Source: Alphaproteobacteria bacterium
GTDB lineage: Bacteria; Pseudomonadota; Alphaproteobacteria; WRAU01; Hepatincolaceae
Length of the DNA: 32,800 nt
Direction: 5' to 3'
NCBI GenBank assembly: GCA_947460385.1
Contig: CANHGT010000008.1
Coordinates: forward strand, 1-32,800
In this document: in pieces, positions 1-7,575 of the stretch
Numbering within the stretch: the first letter of the stretch is position 1
Layout of the letters: every line of letters begins with the position of its first letter
Program-made: the position numbers and the translations under genes
The notes under the pieces: model-generated
Told to the model about the DNA's origin: nothing
The model's database searches: none
Seen by the model: the letters and a program-made list of their open reading frames with translations, nothing else

Positions 1-711
1 AATATTTCTAAGTCTTTTAATCTCAGTCATTAAATTCATAAAAGTATTAGATTTATCTATAGAAAAATATTTACAGATATCCACTTTTTTTGCTTGATCA
101 TTATGATATTTATAAATATTAATTATATCACCAAAAGATAATGCTTCAATTGCTATCCATGCATTAGGTAAGCAGTTACAATACTTATATTCTTTTCCAT
201 AATAATTCTCTTGGTCATGCTTTTCTTGGTAAGAGGCAATATGAACATTAGTTATCTTTTTTATCTCTTTCTTTATACTGGGCAAGAAAGATTTACTAGG
301 TGGTGATTTATCTTTATTTTTTTTATTCTTGTGAAATTGTTTATCTGCATCAGTAAAATCATAAGATTGGTGCTTAATATAAAATTTGTAATCTCTCTCA
401 GAAAAATGATAAATTATTTGAGTTTTAAAAGCTATTTCAATGTACTGTAAAATTATAGACAAAGATGCTTTATATTCAATATCTATTTCATATAAATTAA
501 CTAGAGAATCAAAATTATTATCTGGCAAAAATAATTCTTTATTATTTGTATCAACAAAGGGGAACCTGTAAGACATAATACGATAATATGATACAATGGT
601 TAGATAATTACTAGCAAAATTATCATCATCTATTTGTAACTGTTTCTCATTTTTTAATTTTTCTATTTGCTTAGTAATAGTAAGATGTGATGAATTTACT
701 TCTTTATCCAT
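1..711 (-). CDS. Abi_2/AbiF-family abortive infection protein (HEPN), 3' end off window
   Basis: An open frame of 237 codons runs from an ATG at 711 off the left edge, so the C terminus is missing. The protein reads like Abi_2 (AbiD/AbiF) proteins: SYYRIMSYRFPF at 41-52, the LYEIDIEYKASL stretch at 73-84, IEIAFKTQIIYHF at 91-103, and the late block LPNAWIAIEALSFG at 181-194, ending in RLRNI at 233-237. In relatives this last block leads straight into the HEPN R-x4-H motif, which here lies beyond the window. Family members are HEPN-domain putative RNases acting as toxins or abortive-infection effectors; that role is inferred. A lysine-rich insert lies near 127-152. No clear Shine-Dalgarno precedes the ATG. 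The gene lies directly downstream of a structured RNA unit on the same strand, as known for abiF genes. Family call is confident; activity is unknown. Confidence 0.82.
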   Translation of the reverse strand, partial: MDKEVNSSHLTITKQIEKLKNEKQLQIDDDNFASNYLTIVSYYRIMSYRFPFVDTNNKELFLPDNNFDSLVNLYEIDIEYKASLSIILQYIEIAFKTQIIYHFSERDYKFYIKHQSYDFTDADKQFHKNKKNKDKSPPSKSFLPSIKKEIKKITNVHIASYQEKHDQENYYGKEYKYCNCLPNAWIAIEALSFGDIINIYKYHNDQAKKVDICKYFSIDKSNTFMNLMTEIKRLRNI

Positions 712-741
712 AAATACACTGTTTTATTAAGTATTAAATAC

Positions 742-785
742 AAAAAAAGAAAGATAGTAATTACAAAGTAACACCATCTTTCTTT
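742..785 (-). terminator. Intrinsic terminator ending the small RNA
   Basis: Perfect inverted repeat AAAGAAAGAT / ATCTTTCTTT (785-776 and 755-746) with a 20-nt loop. The loop can form a small inner hairpin, TTAC-TTT-GTAA (771-761). Reading on the minus strand, the stem is followed by more T residues. It sits between the RNA promoter and the Abi start, so it would end the RNA and reduce readthrough into the Abi gene. Confidence 0.6.
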
Positions 786-807
786 ATACCCGAGAGCCGG
801 GATTCAC
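742..807 (-). ncRNA. Putative abiF-type small structured RNA upstream of the Abi gene
   Basis: On the minus strand a transcript starting near 807 would be about 66 nt. It opens with a GC-rich hairpin, CCCG-GCTCT-CGGG (801-789), in otherwise very AT-rich DNA. It ends in a perfect 10-bp stem (785-776 with 755-746) followed by a U tract. It has its own promoter, and the Abi start codon lies 31 bases beyond the end. A conserved 'abiF' RNA motif upstream of AbiF-family genes is known from comparative genomics, and this unit fits in position and general form. I could not run a covariance model, so the family assignment is inference; the hairpins and promoter are directly visible. Confidence 0.6.
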
Positions 808-812
808 ATTTT

Positions 813-841
813 ATTATAACATGTAAAGAATTAATATACAA
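813..841 (-). promoter_or_regulatory. Sigma70-type promoter for the small RNA
   Basis: Minus-strand TTGTAT (841-836), 17-nt spacer, perfect TATAAT (818-813). The predicted start is near 807-805, just ahead of the GC-rich hairpin. The -35 is weak (3 of 6). It lies just past the recN stop codon, so the RNA is not simply the tail of the recN transcript. Confidence 0.55.
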
Positions 842-866
842 TAAATTTTATAAAACAAACATACAA

Positions 867-2525
867 TTACACAGCCCCTAGTAGCTTTTTAGCGGTTGCT
901 TTAGCTTCCTCTGTAACCTCTTGCCCTGATATCATGCGTGCTATTTCATTAATTCTTTGGCTTTCATCTAAGGCAACTACTTTGCTTGTTGTTTCGCCCA
1001 TAACAGTTTCTTTAATAACCTTATAATGAAACTGCCCCCTAGATGCTACCTGATGCGAATGGGTTACAACCATAGTTTGAATGCTTTTTGATAAAAATAG
1101 TAAGCGGTTACCAATAGCTTCAGCTACCTCACCACCTACACCCATATCTATTTCATCTAAAATAATGGTGTTAATAATATCTACTTCTGCCAAAACTACT
1201 TTCATTGCCAACATAAAGCGAGACATTTCTCCACCACTGGCAATTTTATTTAATTCGCCAAAATCTGCACCTTGATTTGTTTTTACTTGAAAAATAATTT
1301 TATCAAAACCATAACTATTACTTGCAACTTCTTCAATTACTGTTTTAAATACAGCTCCATTTAACTTTAAAAAAGCAAGTTCGCTATTAATTTTTACATT
1401 TAAAATTTCAGCTACCTTATAACGTTCTTTGCTAAGTAAATCAGCTAATTTTTTAAAATTTTGTAAAGCTTGCTCTACTTCTTGTTCTAGTGCTTGTAAA
1501 TTAGTTTCGCTTGTGTTGATAGCATCTATTTTATTTTTAAAATCTATAATTAAATTTTCAATATTTTCAGGTGATACTTGATGTTTTTTAGCTATACTCT
1601 TCAGTGCAAACAAGCGTTCTTCTACTTTGGCTAAATCATATGGATTAAAACTATAGTTTTTTTCTATGTCTGAAACTATGTTTTGGGCTAGGTCAATTTT
1701 TTCATACACTTCTGTTAATAGGGAGTCTAAGTCATCAAGATAAGGATTTTCACCTAAGGTATGCTTGGTTGCATTAACTTGTTTAATTATTTTATTTAAA
1801 GATGATATAATATCTGCATGGGAAAAGCTATGTTCTAGTTTGTCTATGCTATCTTTAATTTTTACAGCGTTATTAAGCAAAATACGTTGTTCTGCCAAGT
1901 CTTTGGCTTCATTCTCTTGGGGATTTAACTCTATAAGTTCTTTAAGCGAATATTCTAAATATTCTTTTTCAGCGGTTATATTGTTAATATGTGCTTGTTT
2001 TTCTAAATATTCGGTTTGCAAGGTTTTAAACTTATTAAAAGACTGGGATACTGCTACTAAAATATCTTTATTTGGTAGAAAACTATCTAAAATTTCCCTA
2101 TGCAGTGAGGGGTTTAGTAATTTTTGATTATCAAACTGTCCATGAATATCAATAAGCAACGCACCAATTTGCCTTAAAAAAGTTACACTAACAGGTTTAT
2201 CATTAATAAAGCATTTAGATTTACCATCTATATAAAGAATACGTTTTATGATTAAATTTTCATCTTCCAGTGGTATCATATTGTCTTTTAGCAGATTTTT
2301 AATAACATCTTCTTTCAATAAAAATACTGCGATAACTTCTGCATAATCTTCATTTTTTTTAATTAAAGAAAAGTTAGCACGCTCACCAAGTGTTAAAGAT
2401 AAAGAATCTAGTAAAATGCTTTTGCCCGCGCCTGTTTCCCCTGTAAAAACACTGAATCCATCTTCAAAATTAAGTGTTAAATCTTTAATTAATACTACAT
2501 TCTTTATATGCAATGAAATAAGCAT
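867..2525 (-). CDS. recN: DNA repair ATPase RecN
   Basis: SMC-like ATPase that acts in double-strand break repair by recombination, bound to DNA and RecA. The 552-aa protein is close to the usual length. Walker A GETGAGKS is at 29-36 and a helical coiled-coil middle covers roughly 150-370. The C-terminal head carries the ABC signature ASGGEMSRFMLAMK, the Walker B ILDEIDMGVGGEVA and a VTHSHQVA switch motif, all typical of RecN. The ATG at 2525 opens directly with the conserved MLISLHIKNVVLI. It is the last gene of an lpxC-bamD-recN run, with only 12 bases between it and bamD, so co-transcription is likely. This order is known in Rickettsia-type genomes. Confidence 0.96.
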   Translation of the reverse strand: MLISLHIKNVVLIKDLTLNFEDGFSVFTGETGAGKSILLDSLSLTLGERANFSLIKKNEDYAEVIAVFLLKEDVIKNLLKDNMIPLEDENLIIKRILYIDGKSKCFINDKPVSVTFLRQIGALLIDIHGQFDNQKLLNPSLHREILDSFLPNKDILVAVSQSFNKFKTLQTEYLEKQAHINNITAEKEYLEYSLKELIELNPQENEAKDLAEQRILLNNAVKIKDSIDKLEHSFSHADIISSLNKIIKQVNATKHTLGENPYLDDLDSLLTEVYEKIDLAQNIVSDIEKNYSFNPYDLAKVEERLFALKSIAKKHQVSPENIENLIIDFKNKIDAINTSETNLQALEQEVEQALQNFKKLADLLSKERYKVAEILNVKINSELAFLKLNGAVFKTVIEEVASNSYGFDKIIFQVKTNQGADFGELNKIASGGEMSRFMLAMKVVLAEVDIINTIILDEIDMGVGGEVAEAIGNRLLFLSKSIQTMVVTHSHQVASRGQFHYKVIKETVMGETTSKVVALDESQRINEIARMISGQEVTEEAKATAKKLLGAV

Positions 2526-2537
2526 ATTGCTACTTTA

Positions 2538-3320
2538 TTATTTATTGGTTGGTACTTTTTTTAAATTAGAATTATTATTATATTTAGTGTTCTTTCTAAT
2601 TAAGTCATATGATTTTCTATACCATATGCTTTCAGGATAATTATAACCTAAAACACTGCTTACACGAAATGCTTCATCATCTACCCCTAATAGAAGCCAT
2701 AAATATGTAAGCCTATATAAAGCTTCCTGTGCATATTGTGTATCTGAAAAATGCTCTACAACTTCTTGGTAACGCTTAATAGAAGCAAAGTAATTAGTAT
2801 TATGTAAATAATATTTTGCAACATTCATATGACGTTGTGCTATATTATATTTTGCCACTTCAATTCGTAATTTTGCATCTTTAGCATATTTAGAATTAGG
2901 ATCTTTTTTTATAATATTAAAAAAACCTATCAAAGCATTAGATGTAGCATTTTGATCTCTATCGGGTATTTGAATATCTTCATACTGCACTAAGGCACTC
3001 ATGTAATTAACCCAAGGAATATAATCGTTATATACATAATATTTTAGGAAAGCATCAATATTAATTTCAGCGGATAGTAAATCTTCTTGTACATAATACG
3101 TCCAAATAAGAAAAATTTGAGCCTCAGTAGCTTCCTCTCTATATGGATAGTCATCGGTTATTTGTTGAAACGTTTTTTGGGCTTCTATAATATCGTTATT
3201 AGCTAAAGCACTTAGACCTTTTGCATACAATAAGTCTACCGATTCTTCTTGATTTTTTTTATATGATGAACAAGAATACATTACAAATAACAAAAATAGT
3301 AAAATAATAAAATTTTTCAA
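2538..3320 (-). CDS. bamD: Outer membrane assembly lipoprotein BamD
   Basis: TPR-type lipoprotein of the BAM complex, which inserts beta-barrel proteins into the outer membrane. I chose the TTG at 3320 (260 aa): it follows a GGTGGA ribosome-binding site at 3329-3324 and gives a compact signal peptide, MKNFIILLFLLFVMYSC, with lipidated Cys17. An upstream in-frame TTG at 3341 would add seven residues and has no such site. The mature part holds tandem helical repeats: LLYAKGLSALANNDIIEAQ, then FQQITDDYPYREEATEAQ, then YYLHNTNYFASIKRYQEV and YAQEALYRLTYLW. This is the BamD/ComL pattern. The lipobox is slightly atypical (M-Y-S-C). It lies between lpxC and recN. Confidence 0.92.
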   Translation of the reverse strand: MKNFIILLFLLFVMYSCSSYKKNQEESVDLLYAKGLSALANNDIIEAQKTFQQITDDYPYREEATEAQIFLIWTYYVQEDLLSAEINIDAFLKYYVYNDYIPWVNYMSALVQYEDIQIPDRDQNATSNALIGFFNIIKKDPNSKYAKDAKLRIEVAKYNIAQRHMNVAKYYLHNTNYFASIKRYQEVVEHFSDTQYAQEALYRLTYLWLLLGVDDEAFRVSSVLGYNYPESIWYRKSYDLIRKNTKYNNNSNLKKVPTNK

Positions 3321-3390
3321 TAGTCCACCAAAATTACACAATACAATATTATTATTTTAAGAGAATTTATTGATTTTAGCAATACTTTAA

Positions 3391-4302
3391 TTAATATATA
3401 ATATCTTTTTCGGTAATTGTGAAGGGCTTATCGTATGAGATGATTTCATCTTCTATCATATAGCAGGTTGGATCATTAAATATTTCTCGTAGAATTAAGT
3501 TGTTTGCCTCGTGTCCTACTTTACAACCAAAGAATTCACCTTTAATTTCACAGCCACACATGTACAAATCTCCTATTGCATCTAAAAGCTTATGCCTCAC
3601 AAATTCATCTACATATCTTAAGCCACTTGGGTTTAGAACTTTGTCTTTATCTACAACTATTGCATTACTTAAGGTTCCACCCAAAGCAAGACCAACAGAC
3701 TGTAGATAATCTATTTCTTCTTTAAAACAAAAAGTTCTTGCACTAGCTATATCAACGATATAATCGGTTTCATCTATAACATATTTATAGTGTGATTCAC
3801 CAATAATAGCATTTTCAAAATTAATTGCCATGTTAAATATGAATTTTTCTGCAGGCAATACTTTAAAACTGTACTTGTCAGTAATTAAATTAATGGGTTT
3901 AAGAATTTTAATATATTTTTTATGAGCCGACAACTCTACTATTCCCACATTGTTAATAGCATTAACAAACTCAATGGCACTACCATCAAGAACGGGAACT
4001 TCAGGGGCATTTAGTTCAATTATTAAGTTATCTATTTTAAAAAAAGCTAAGGCAGACATTAAATGTTCAACCGTACCCACGCTACTACCATAATCGTTAA
4101 TTAACATAGTGCATAATTTTGTATTTCTTACTATAAGGTAATTAGCAGGAATCAACTGTTTTTTAGAATCTTTAATATCTACTCTTTTAAAAACTATTCC
4201 CGTATTATTTGTAGCAGGAATAAGTCGTAACAAAACATCACAACCACTATGCAAACCAATACCACTAATGATGATTTCTTTTTTTATTGTTCTTTGTAAC
4301 AT
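3391..4302 (-). CDS. lpxC: UDP-3-O-acyl-N-acetylglucosamine deacetylase
   Basis: Zinc-dependent committed step of lipid A synthesis in the cytoplasm. At 303 aa it is full length. The family motifs are all present: SGIGLHSG at 13-20, TVEHLMSALAF with the zinc ligand His80, VLDGSA at 104-109, RHKLLDAIGDL with zinc ligands His237 and Asp241, and VGHEANN with catalytic His264. Positions match the E. coli enzyme almost residue for residue. No strong Shine-Dalgarno precedes the ATG at 4302. It is the first gene of the lpxC-bamD-recN run. Its presence argues for an LPS-making lineage and against Anaplasmataceae, which lack lipid A genes. Confidence 0.97.
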   Translation of the reverse strand: MLQRTIKKEIIISGIGLHSGCDVLLRLIPATNNTGIVFKRVDIKDSKKQLIPANYLIVRNTKLCTMLINDYGSSVGTVEHLMSALAFFKIDNLIIELNAPEVPVLDGSAIEFVNAINNVGIVELSAHKKYIKILKPINLITDKYSFKVLPAEKFIFNMAINFENAIIGESHYKYVIDETDYIVDIASARTFCFKEEIDYLQSVGLALGGTLSNAIVVDKDKVLNPSGLRYVDEFVRHKLLDAIGDLYMCGCEIKGEFFGCKVGHEANNLILREIFNDPTCYMIEDEIISYDKPFTITEKDIIY

Positions 4303-4376
4303 TCAATGCTGTTGGTTAAGTAAATTATTAAAATTATTATAAAATATTTTTCGTAATATCAGTTAAAAATTTTATT

Positions 4377-4396
4377 ACAAGATTTTACAAGATTTT
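4377..4396. repeat. Two exact tandem copies of ACAAGATTTT
   Basis: Two perfect 10-base direct repeats, back to back (4377-4386 and 4387-4396). They overlap the stop codon of the third antiporter subunit at 4395-4397. This is probably slippage; no function is seen. Confidence 0.7.
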
Positions 4397-6026
4397 AAAA
4401 TAACCGTACCAACACGTAAATTATTATAAACATGAATAATGAAACAAGCACCAAGCTACTAGAGTAAAATTTATTATAATGATTTATTGCACCTAATTTT
4501 GTATTTACAGTTTCATATGTAGACATAATAAAATTGTTGCAATTAATATTAGAGATAACCCTTAAACAATAGTGGGAATGTGCTAATACTCTAAGACGAA
4601 AATTCTCAAACAAGGTAATTATATTTGCTGTTTTATTTTTAAATAGTTTGTGTCCTATGAAAAATATTAATAAACCCGCCACTAATATTTCTAGGGAATG
4701 CACAATATTTTTTAATGATAAAAACTCTGTACCATTAAATAAGAATATTAATTCAGCCACTATACAAATAACAAAGAAAGGTATTAATTTATAGTTATTA
4801 TATAATGTAATTGCCTTAGCTGTATTTTTTTTATTTAATAAATAATAGGCAATTTTAATTCCTACATTTAAACTAGATGCGGCAAGTAAAAATGTTAAAG
4901 TATAAGCTAACCAAGAAAATTCAATGGCTTCTACATTATTAAATAGATAGGTTTTGGAAATGAAATTACCTGTAAAGGGTAATCCTAGTGCTTGCAAAGT
5001 ATTTAAAATTAAAAATATGCCCATGATAGATTTAACATTAATAGTTCCTTTTAACATGTTTAAGTCATCACTAGCAAAACGATTATATAAAATAACTGCA
5101 ATCATAAAAAATAGTAATTTATATAGAATATTTACTACAATATAGCTAACAATAAAAGTATCAAGCTCTAAGTTGGTAGTGGCTACGGCAATAATAATTA
5201 TTCCTAATTGCTGAATAATAGACAAAGCTAATAATTTTCTTAAGTTCATTTCAAATAATGAGAAAAATATTCCATAGCAAGAAATTATTATTCCCATGTA
5301 AATTAGTATCATGTTGCTATAAAATAAAGTTAAAAGTAGAAACAAAGCTATTTTTGTTGTAAATATAGAAAGAAACATAGATGCAATTGGCGAGCATTTA
5401 GAATATCCATCTACAATCCATGATGCAAGTGGAGGTAATCCTAAATTAATTAATATTCCAAGTAAAATAAAATAATTGAAGCCATTAGTTTTATCAAGCA
5501 AAGTAACACTTAGGTAGTCTGTATTATTATAGTAAAGGTATCCTACAACCCCAATCATAAATAATACTCCACTAAGTGCATGAATAGTAAAATATTTTAA
5601 AGCTACAGCTTTACTTTGTGGGTGATTAGATATAAGGATAATAGCAGTAGCAACAATAGCTAAGCCCTCCCAGAATGCAAAAACTGTGATAATATTTTTA
5701 GATATTACTAAACCTATGGCACAAATAAAGTACAAGAAGATAAATCCTAGCTCTATGTAATTAATTTTCTTTTGTAAAATAGTAAATAATACCCCAAGTG
5801 CAAAAACTAAGGAAAATGTAGTGATAAACACAAAAGTTATATCTTCAAAATAAAAGAATGAAAGATAGTCTATATAATCATTGGTAATTGCATAGACAAC
5901 GGGCAATGAAATTGCCATACATATTCCAATAAAAGAAATAATAAAGCTGAATAATTTCTTATTTTTGACTTTTATTAACATTATGCCCATAAGTGCAATT
6001 AATAATATAAATGTTTTAATTAACAT
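4395..6026 (-). CDS. Third ND5/MrpD-like antiporter membrane subunit, lacks TM7 lysine
   Basis: Polytopic proton-translocating-subunit relative (Proton_antipo_M family) of 543 aa with about 14 hydrophobic segments. It keeps the TM5 glutamate (VFAFWEGLAIVA, Glu120) and a TM8-like lysine (FTTKIALFLLL, Lys225). In the TM7 motif, however, the pumping lysine is replaced: GILINLGLPPLASW has Asn194 where its neighbour has Lys223 in GILIKIAIFPLAWW. A polar His/Lys-containing segment near 455-500 lies before a last membrane helix. The ATG at 6026 follows a good GGGGA site. It is the last gene of the Mrp operon, 28 bases after the second D paralogue. It may be a stand-in for MrpA or a structural subunit rather than a pump. 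Subunit name uncertain. Confidence 0.8.
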   Translation of the reverse strand: MLIKTFILLIALMGIMLIKVKNKKLFSFIISFIGICMAISLPVVYAITNDYIDYLSFFYFEDITFVFITTFSLVFALGVLFTILQKKINYIELGFIFLYFICAIGLVISKNIITVFAFWEGLAIVATAIILISNHPQSKAVALKYFTIHALSGVLFMIGVVGYLYYNNTDYLSVTLLDKTNGFNYFILLGILINLGLPPLASWIVDGYSKCSPIASMFLSIFTTKIALFLLLTLFYSNMILIYMGIIISCYGIFFSLFEMNLRKLLALSIIQQLGIIIIAVATTNLELDTFIVSYIVVNILYKLLFFMIAVILYNRFASDDLNMLKGTINVKSIMGIFLILNTLQALGLPFTGNFISKTYLFNNVEAIEFSWLAYTLTFLLAASSLNVGIKIAYYLLNKKNTAKAITLYNNYKLIPFFVICIVAELIFLFNGTEFLSLKNIVHSLEILVAGLLIFFIGHKLFKNKTANIITLFENFRLRVLAHSHYCLRVISNINCNNFIMSTYETVNTKLGAINHYNKFYSSSLVLVSLFMFIIIYVLVRLF

Positions 6027-6054
6027 TTGTTCCCCATTTATTCTTAATGATTTA

Positions 6055-7569
6055 CTAAAAAATTTCTAATACAATGCTAGCAGTACCAACTAAAAGAATA
6101 ATGCTACTTGTTATGATCATTGCAATATCCATTGGCATTGATTTGCCAAAGTGATGCCCTGAATGATCTTTATTATAGTGGTCTTCAAATCTATCTTCTG
6201 TGTCTATATTCTTTGCAATTGCAGGTTGAATTTCTGTTGAATAAGCCTTAAATATAATAGGTATAAAATATAGAGCATTTAAAATAGTAGACAATATAAT
6301 TACAATTAAAGGGAAGATTTGCTTAGATTCAATAATACCTTTAAGGATATAAACCTTGCTTACAAACCCTATGGTAAATGGTAGCCCAATCATTGAGAAT
6401 GCTCCAACAGTAAATGCAAACATAGTAATAGGCATTTTTTTTGCTATTCCACCTAATTCGCTAACATTTTCTTTATGAGCTAAAACAATAATAGATCCTG
6501 CTGCAAAGAACAGGGTGATTTTACCAAAAGCATGGGCAAATAGATGATAAACTGCACCATCTAATGAAATAGGAGTTAAAACTACAGTAGCGAGTACAAT
6601 ATATGAAAGCTGTGATATAGTAGAATAAGCAAGACGCCTTTTTAAATTATCTTGAAAGAGTGCAATAATAGATGCCCAAATAATAGTAATAGATGGAATA
6701 ACAACTAGCCAATTTACCCCATTCATGGTTATTTTTACTACATCAGATAAGTAATCTATACCAAAAATCATAATTACTATTTTAATAAAAGCAAATGCTC
6801 CAGATTTAACAACTGCTACCGCATGTAACAAAGCACTTACTGGTGTTGGTGCAACCATAGCTGCGGGCAACCATTTATGCAGGGGCATAACAGCTACCTT
6901 AGCAATTCCGAACATAAATAGTAATAAGATTAAAATTGCGGTATATCCTGAAATGCTACTATTTTTAAATATCCCACCACTTGTAAATTCTGTAGTTCCT
7001 GTATACACAAATGTAAGCATAATTGCCGATAAAAATAAGGTTAATGAAGATATTACTAAAACTGCGATATAAGTATTAACATTTTTTCTAGTTTTATCAT
7101 TTAAGTTATGAGCCACAAGGGGGAAGGTAGATAAAGTAAGCAATTCATAAAACATAAATAAAGTAAATAAATTACCTGAAAAAGCAACCCCTAATGTACA
7201 AAATATTGCTAATGCAAAAAAGCTATAAAATCTTGTTTGATTTTTTTCATTATGGCTACGCATATAACCCGTGGCATAAATAATGGTAACACTCCAAAGA
7301 AAATTTACAAGTATGGCAAATAGAATACCAAAGTTATCTACCGCAAAATTAAAGTTTATATAATTATTAATATAGGCAAAAGTAATTTTAGATTCCATTG
7401 CACTAAAAAAAATATTTTTTGCCACAATAATACAAAGAATAGTATTAATAAAACCTGCTACAATGCTAATTGATTCAGCTGTATTTGGTATTTTTTTAAA
7501 CAAAGGAATAATAATAGCTGTACACAATGGTATCAATACTATTAAATATATTAAGGTATGTAAATTCAT
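6055..7569 (-). CDS. Second MrpD/ND-like cation antiporter subunit
   Basis: Membrane subunit of an Mrp/Mnh-type Na+(K+)/H+ antiporter, homologous to complex I antiporter-like subunits. The 504-aa protein has about 14 membrane segments. Conserved ion-path residues are present: Glu142 in FMFYELLTLSTFPLVAHN, Lys224 in GIAKVAVMPLHKWLPAAM, and Lys255 in LLHAVAVVKSGAFAFIK. A late HLFAHAFGKITLFFAAG motif carries the TM12 lysine. A histidine-rich loop, DHYNKDHSGHHFGKS, lies near 468-482. The gene starts 6 bases after the preceding D subunit stops and is translated from a GAGG site. It resembles the ND5/NuoL or MrpA-N side more than MrpD (HAVAVVKSG motif), so it may supply the MrpA pump function. Confidence 0.87.
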   Translation of the reverse strand: MNLHTLIYLIVLIPLCTAIIIPLFKKIPNTAESISIVAGFINTILCIIVAKNIFFSAMESKITFAYINNYINFNFAVDNFGILFAILVNFLWSVTIIYATGYMRSHNEKNQTRFYSFFALAIFCTLGVAFSGNLFTLFMFYELLTLSTFPLVAHNLNDKTRKNVNTYIAVLVISSLTLFLSAIMLTFVYTGTTEFTSGGIFKNSSISGYTAILILLLFMFGIAKVAVMPLHKWLPAAMVAPTPVSALLHAVAVVKSGAFAFIKIVIMIFGIDYLSDVVKITMNGVNWLVVIPSITIIWASIIALFQDNLKRRLAYSTISQLSYIVLATVVLTPISLDGAVYHLFAHAFGKITLFFAAGSIIVLAHKENVSELGGIAKKMPITMFAFTVGAFSMIGLPFTIGFVSKVYILKGIIESKQIFPLIVIILSTILNALYFIPIIFKAYSTEIQPAIAKNIDTEDRFEDHYNKDHSGHHFGKSMPMDIAMIITSSIILLVGTASIVLEIF

Positions 7570-7575
7570 TCTGTA

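Noticed and set aside
1081-2127. Plus-strand ORFs opposite recN
   Set aside because: Antisense shadows of a conserved gene with low-complexity composition.
4377-4396. CRISPR or phage attachment site
   Set aside because: Only two tandem 10-base copies without spacers or an integrase; simple slippage is enough.
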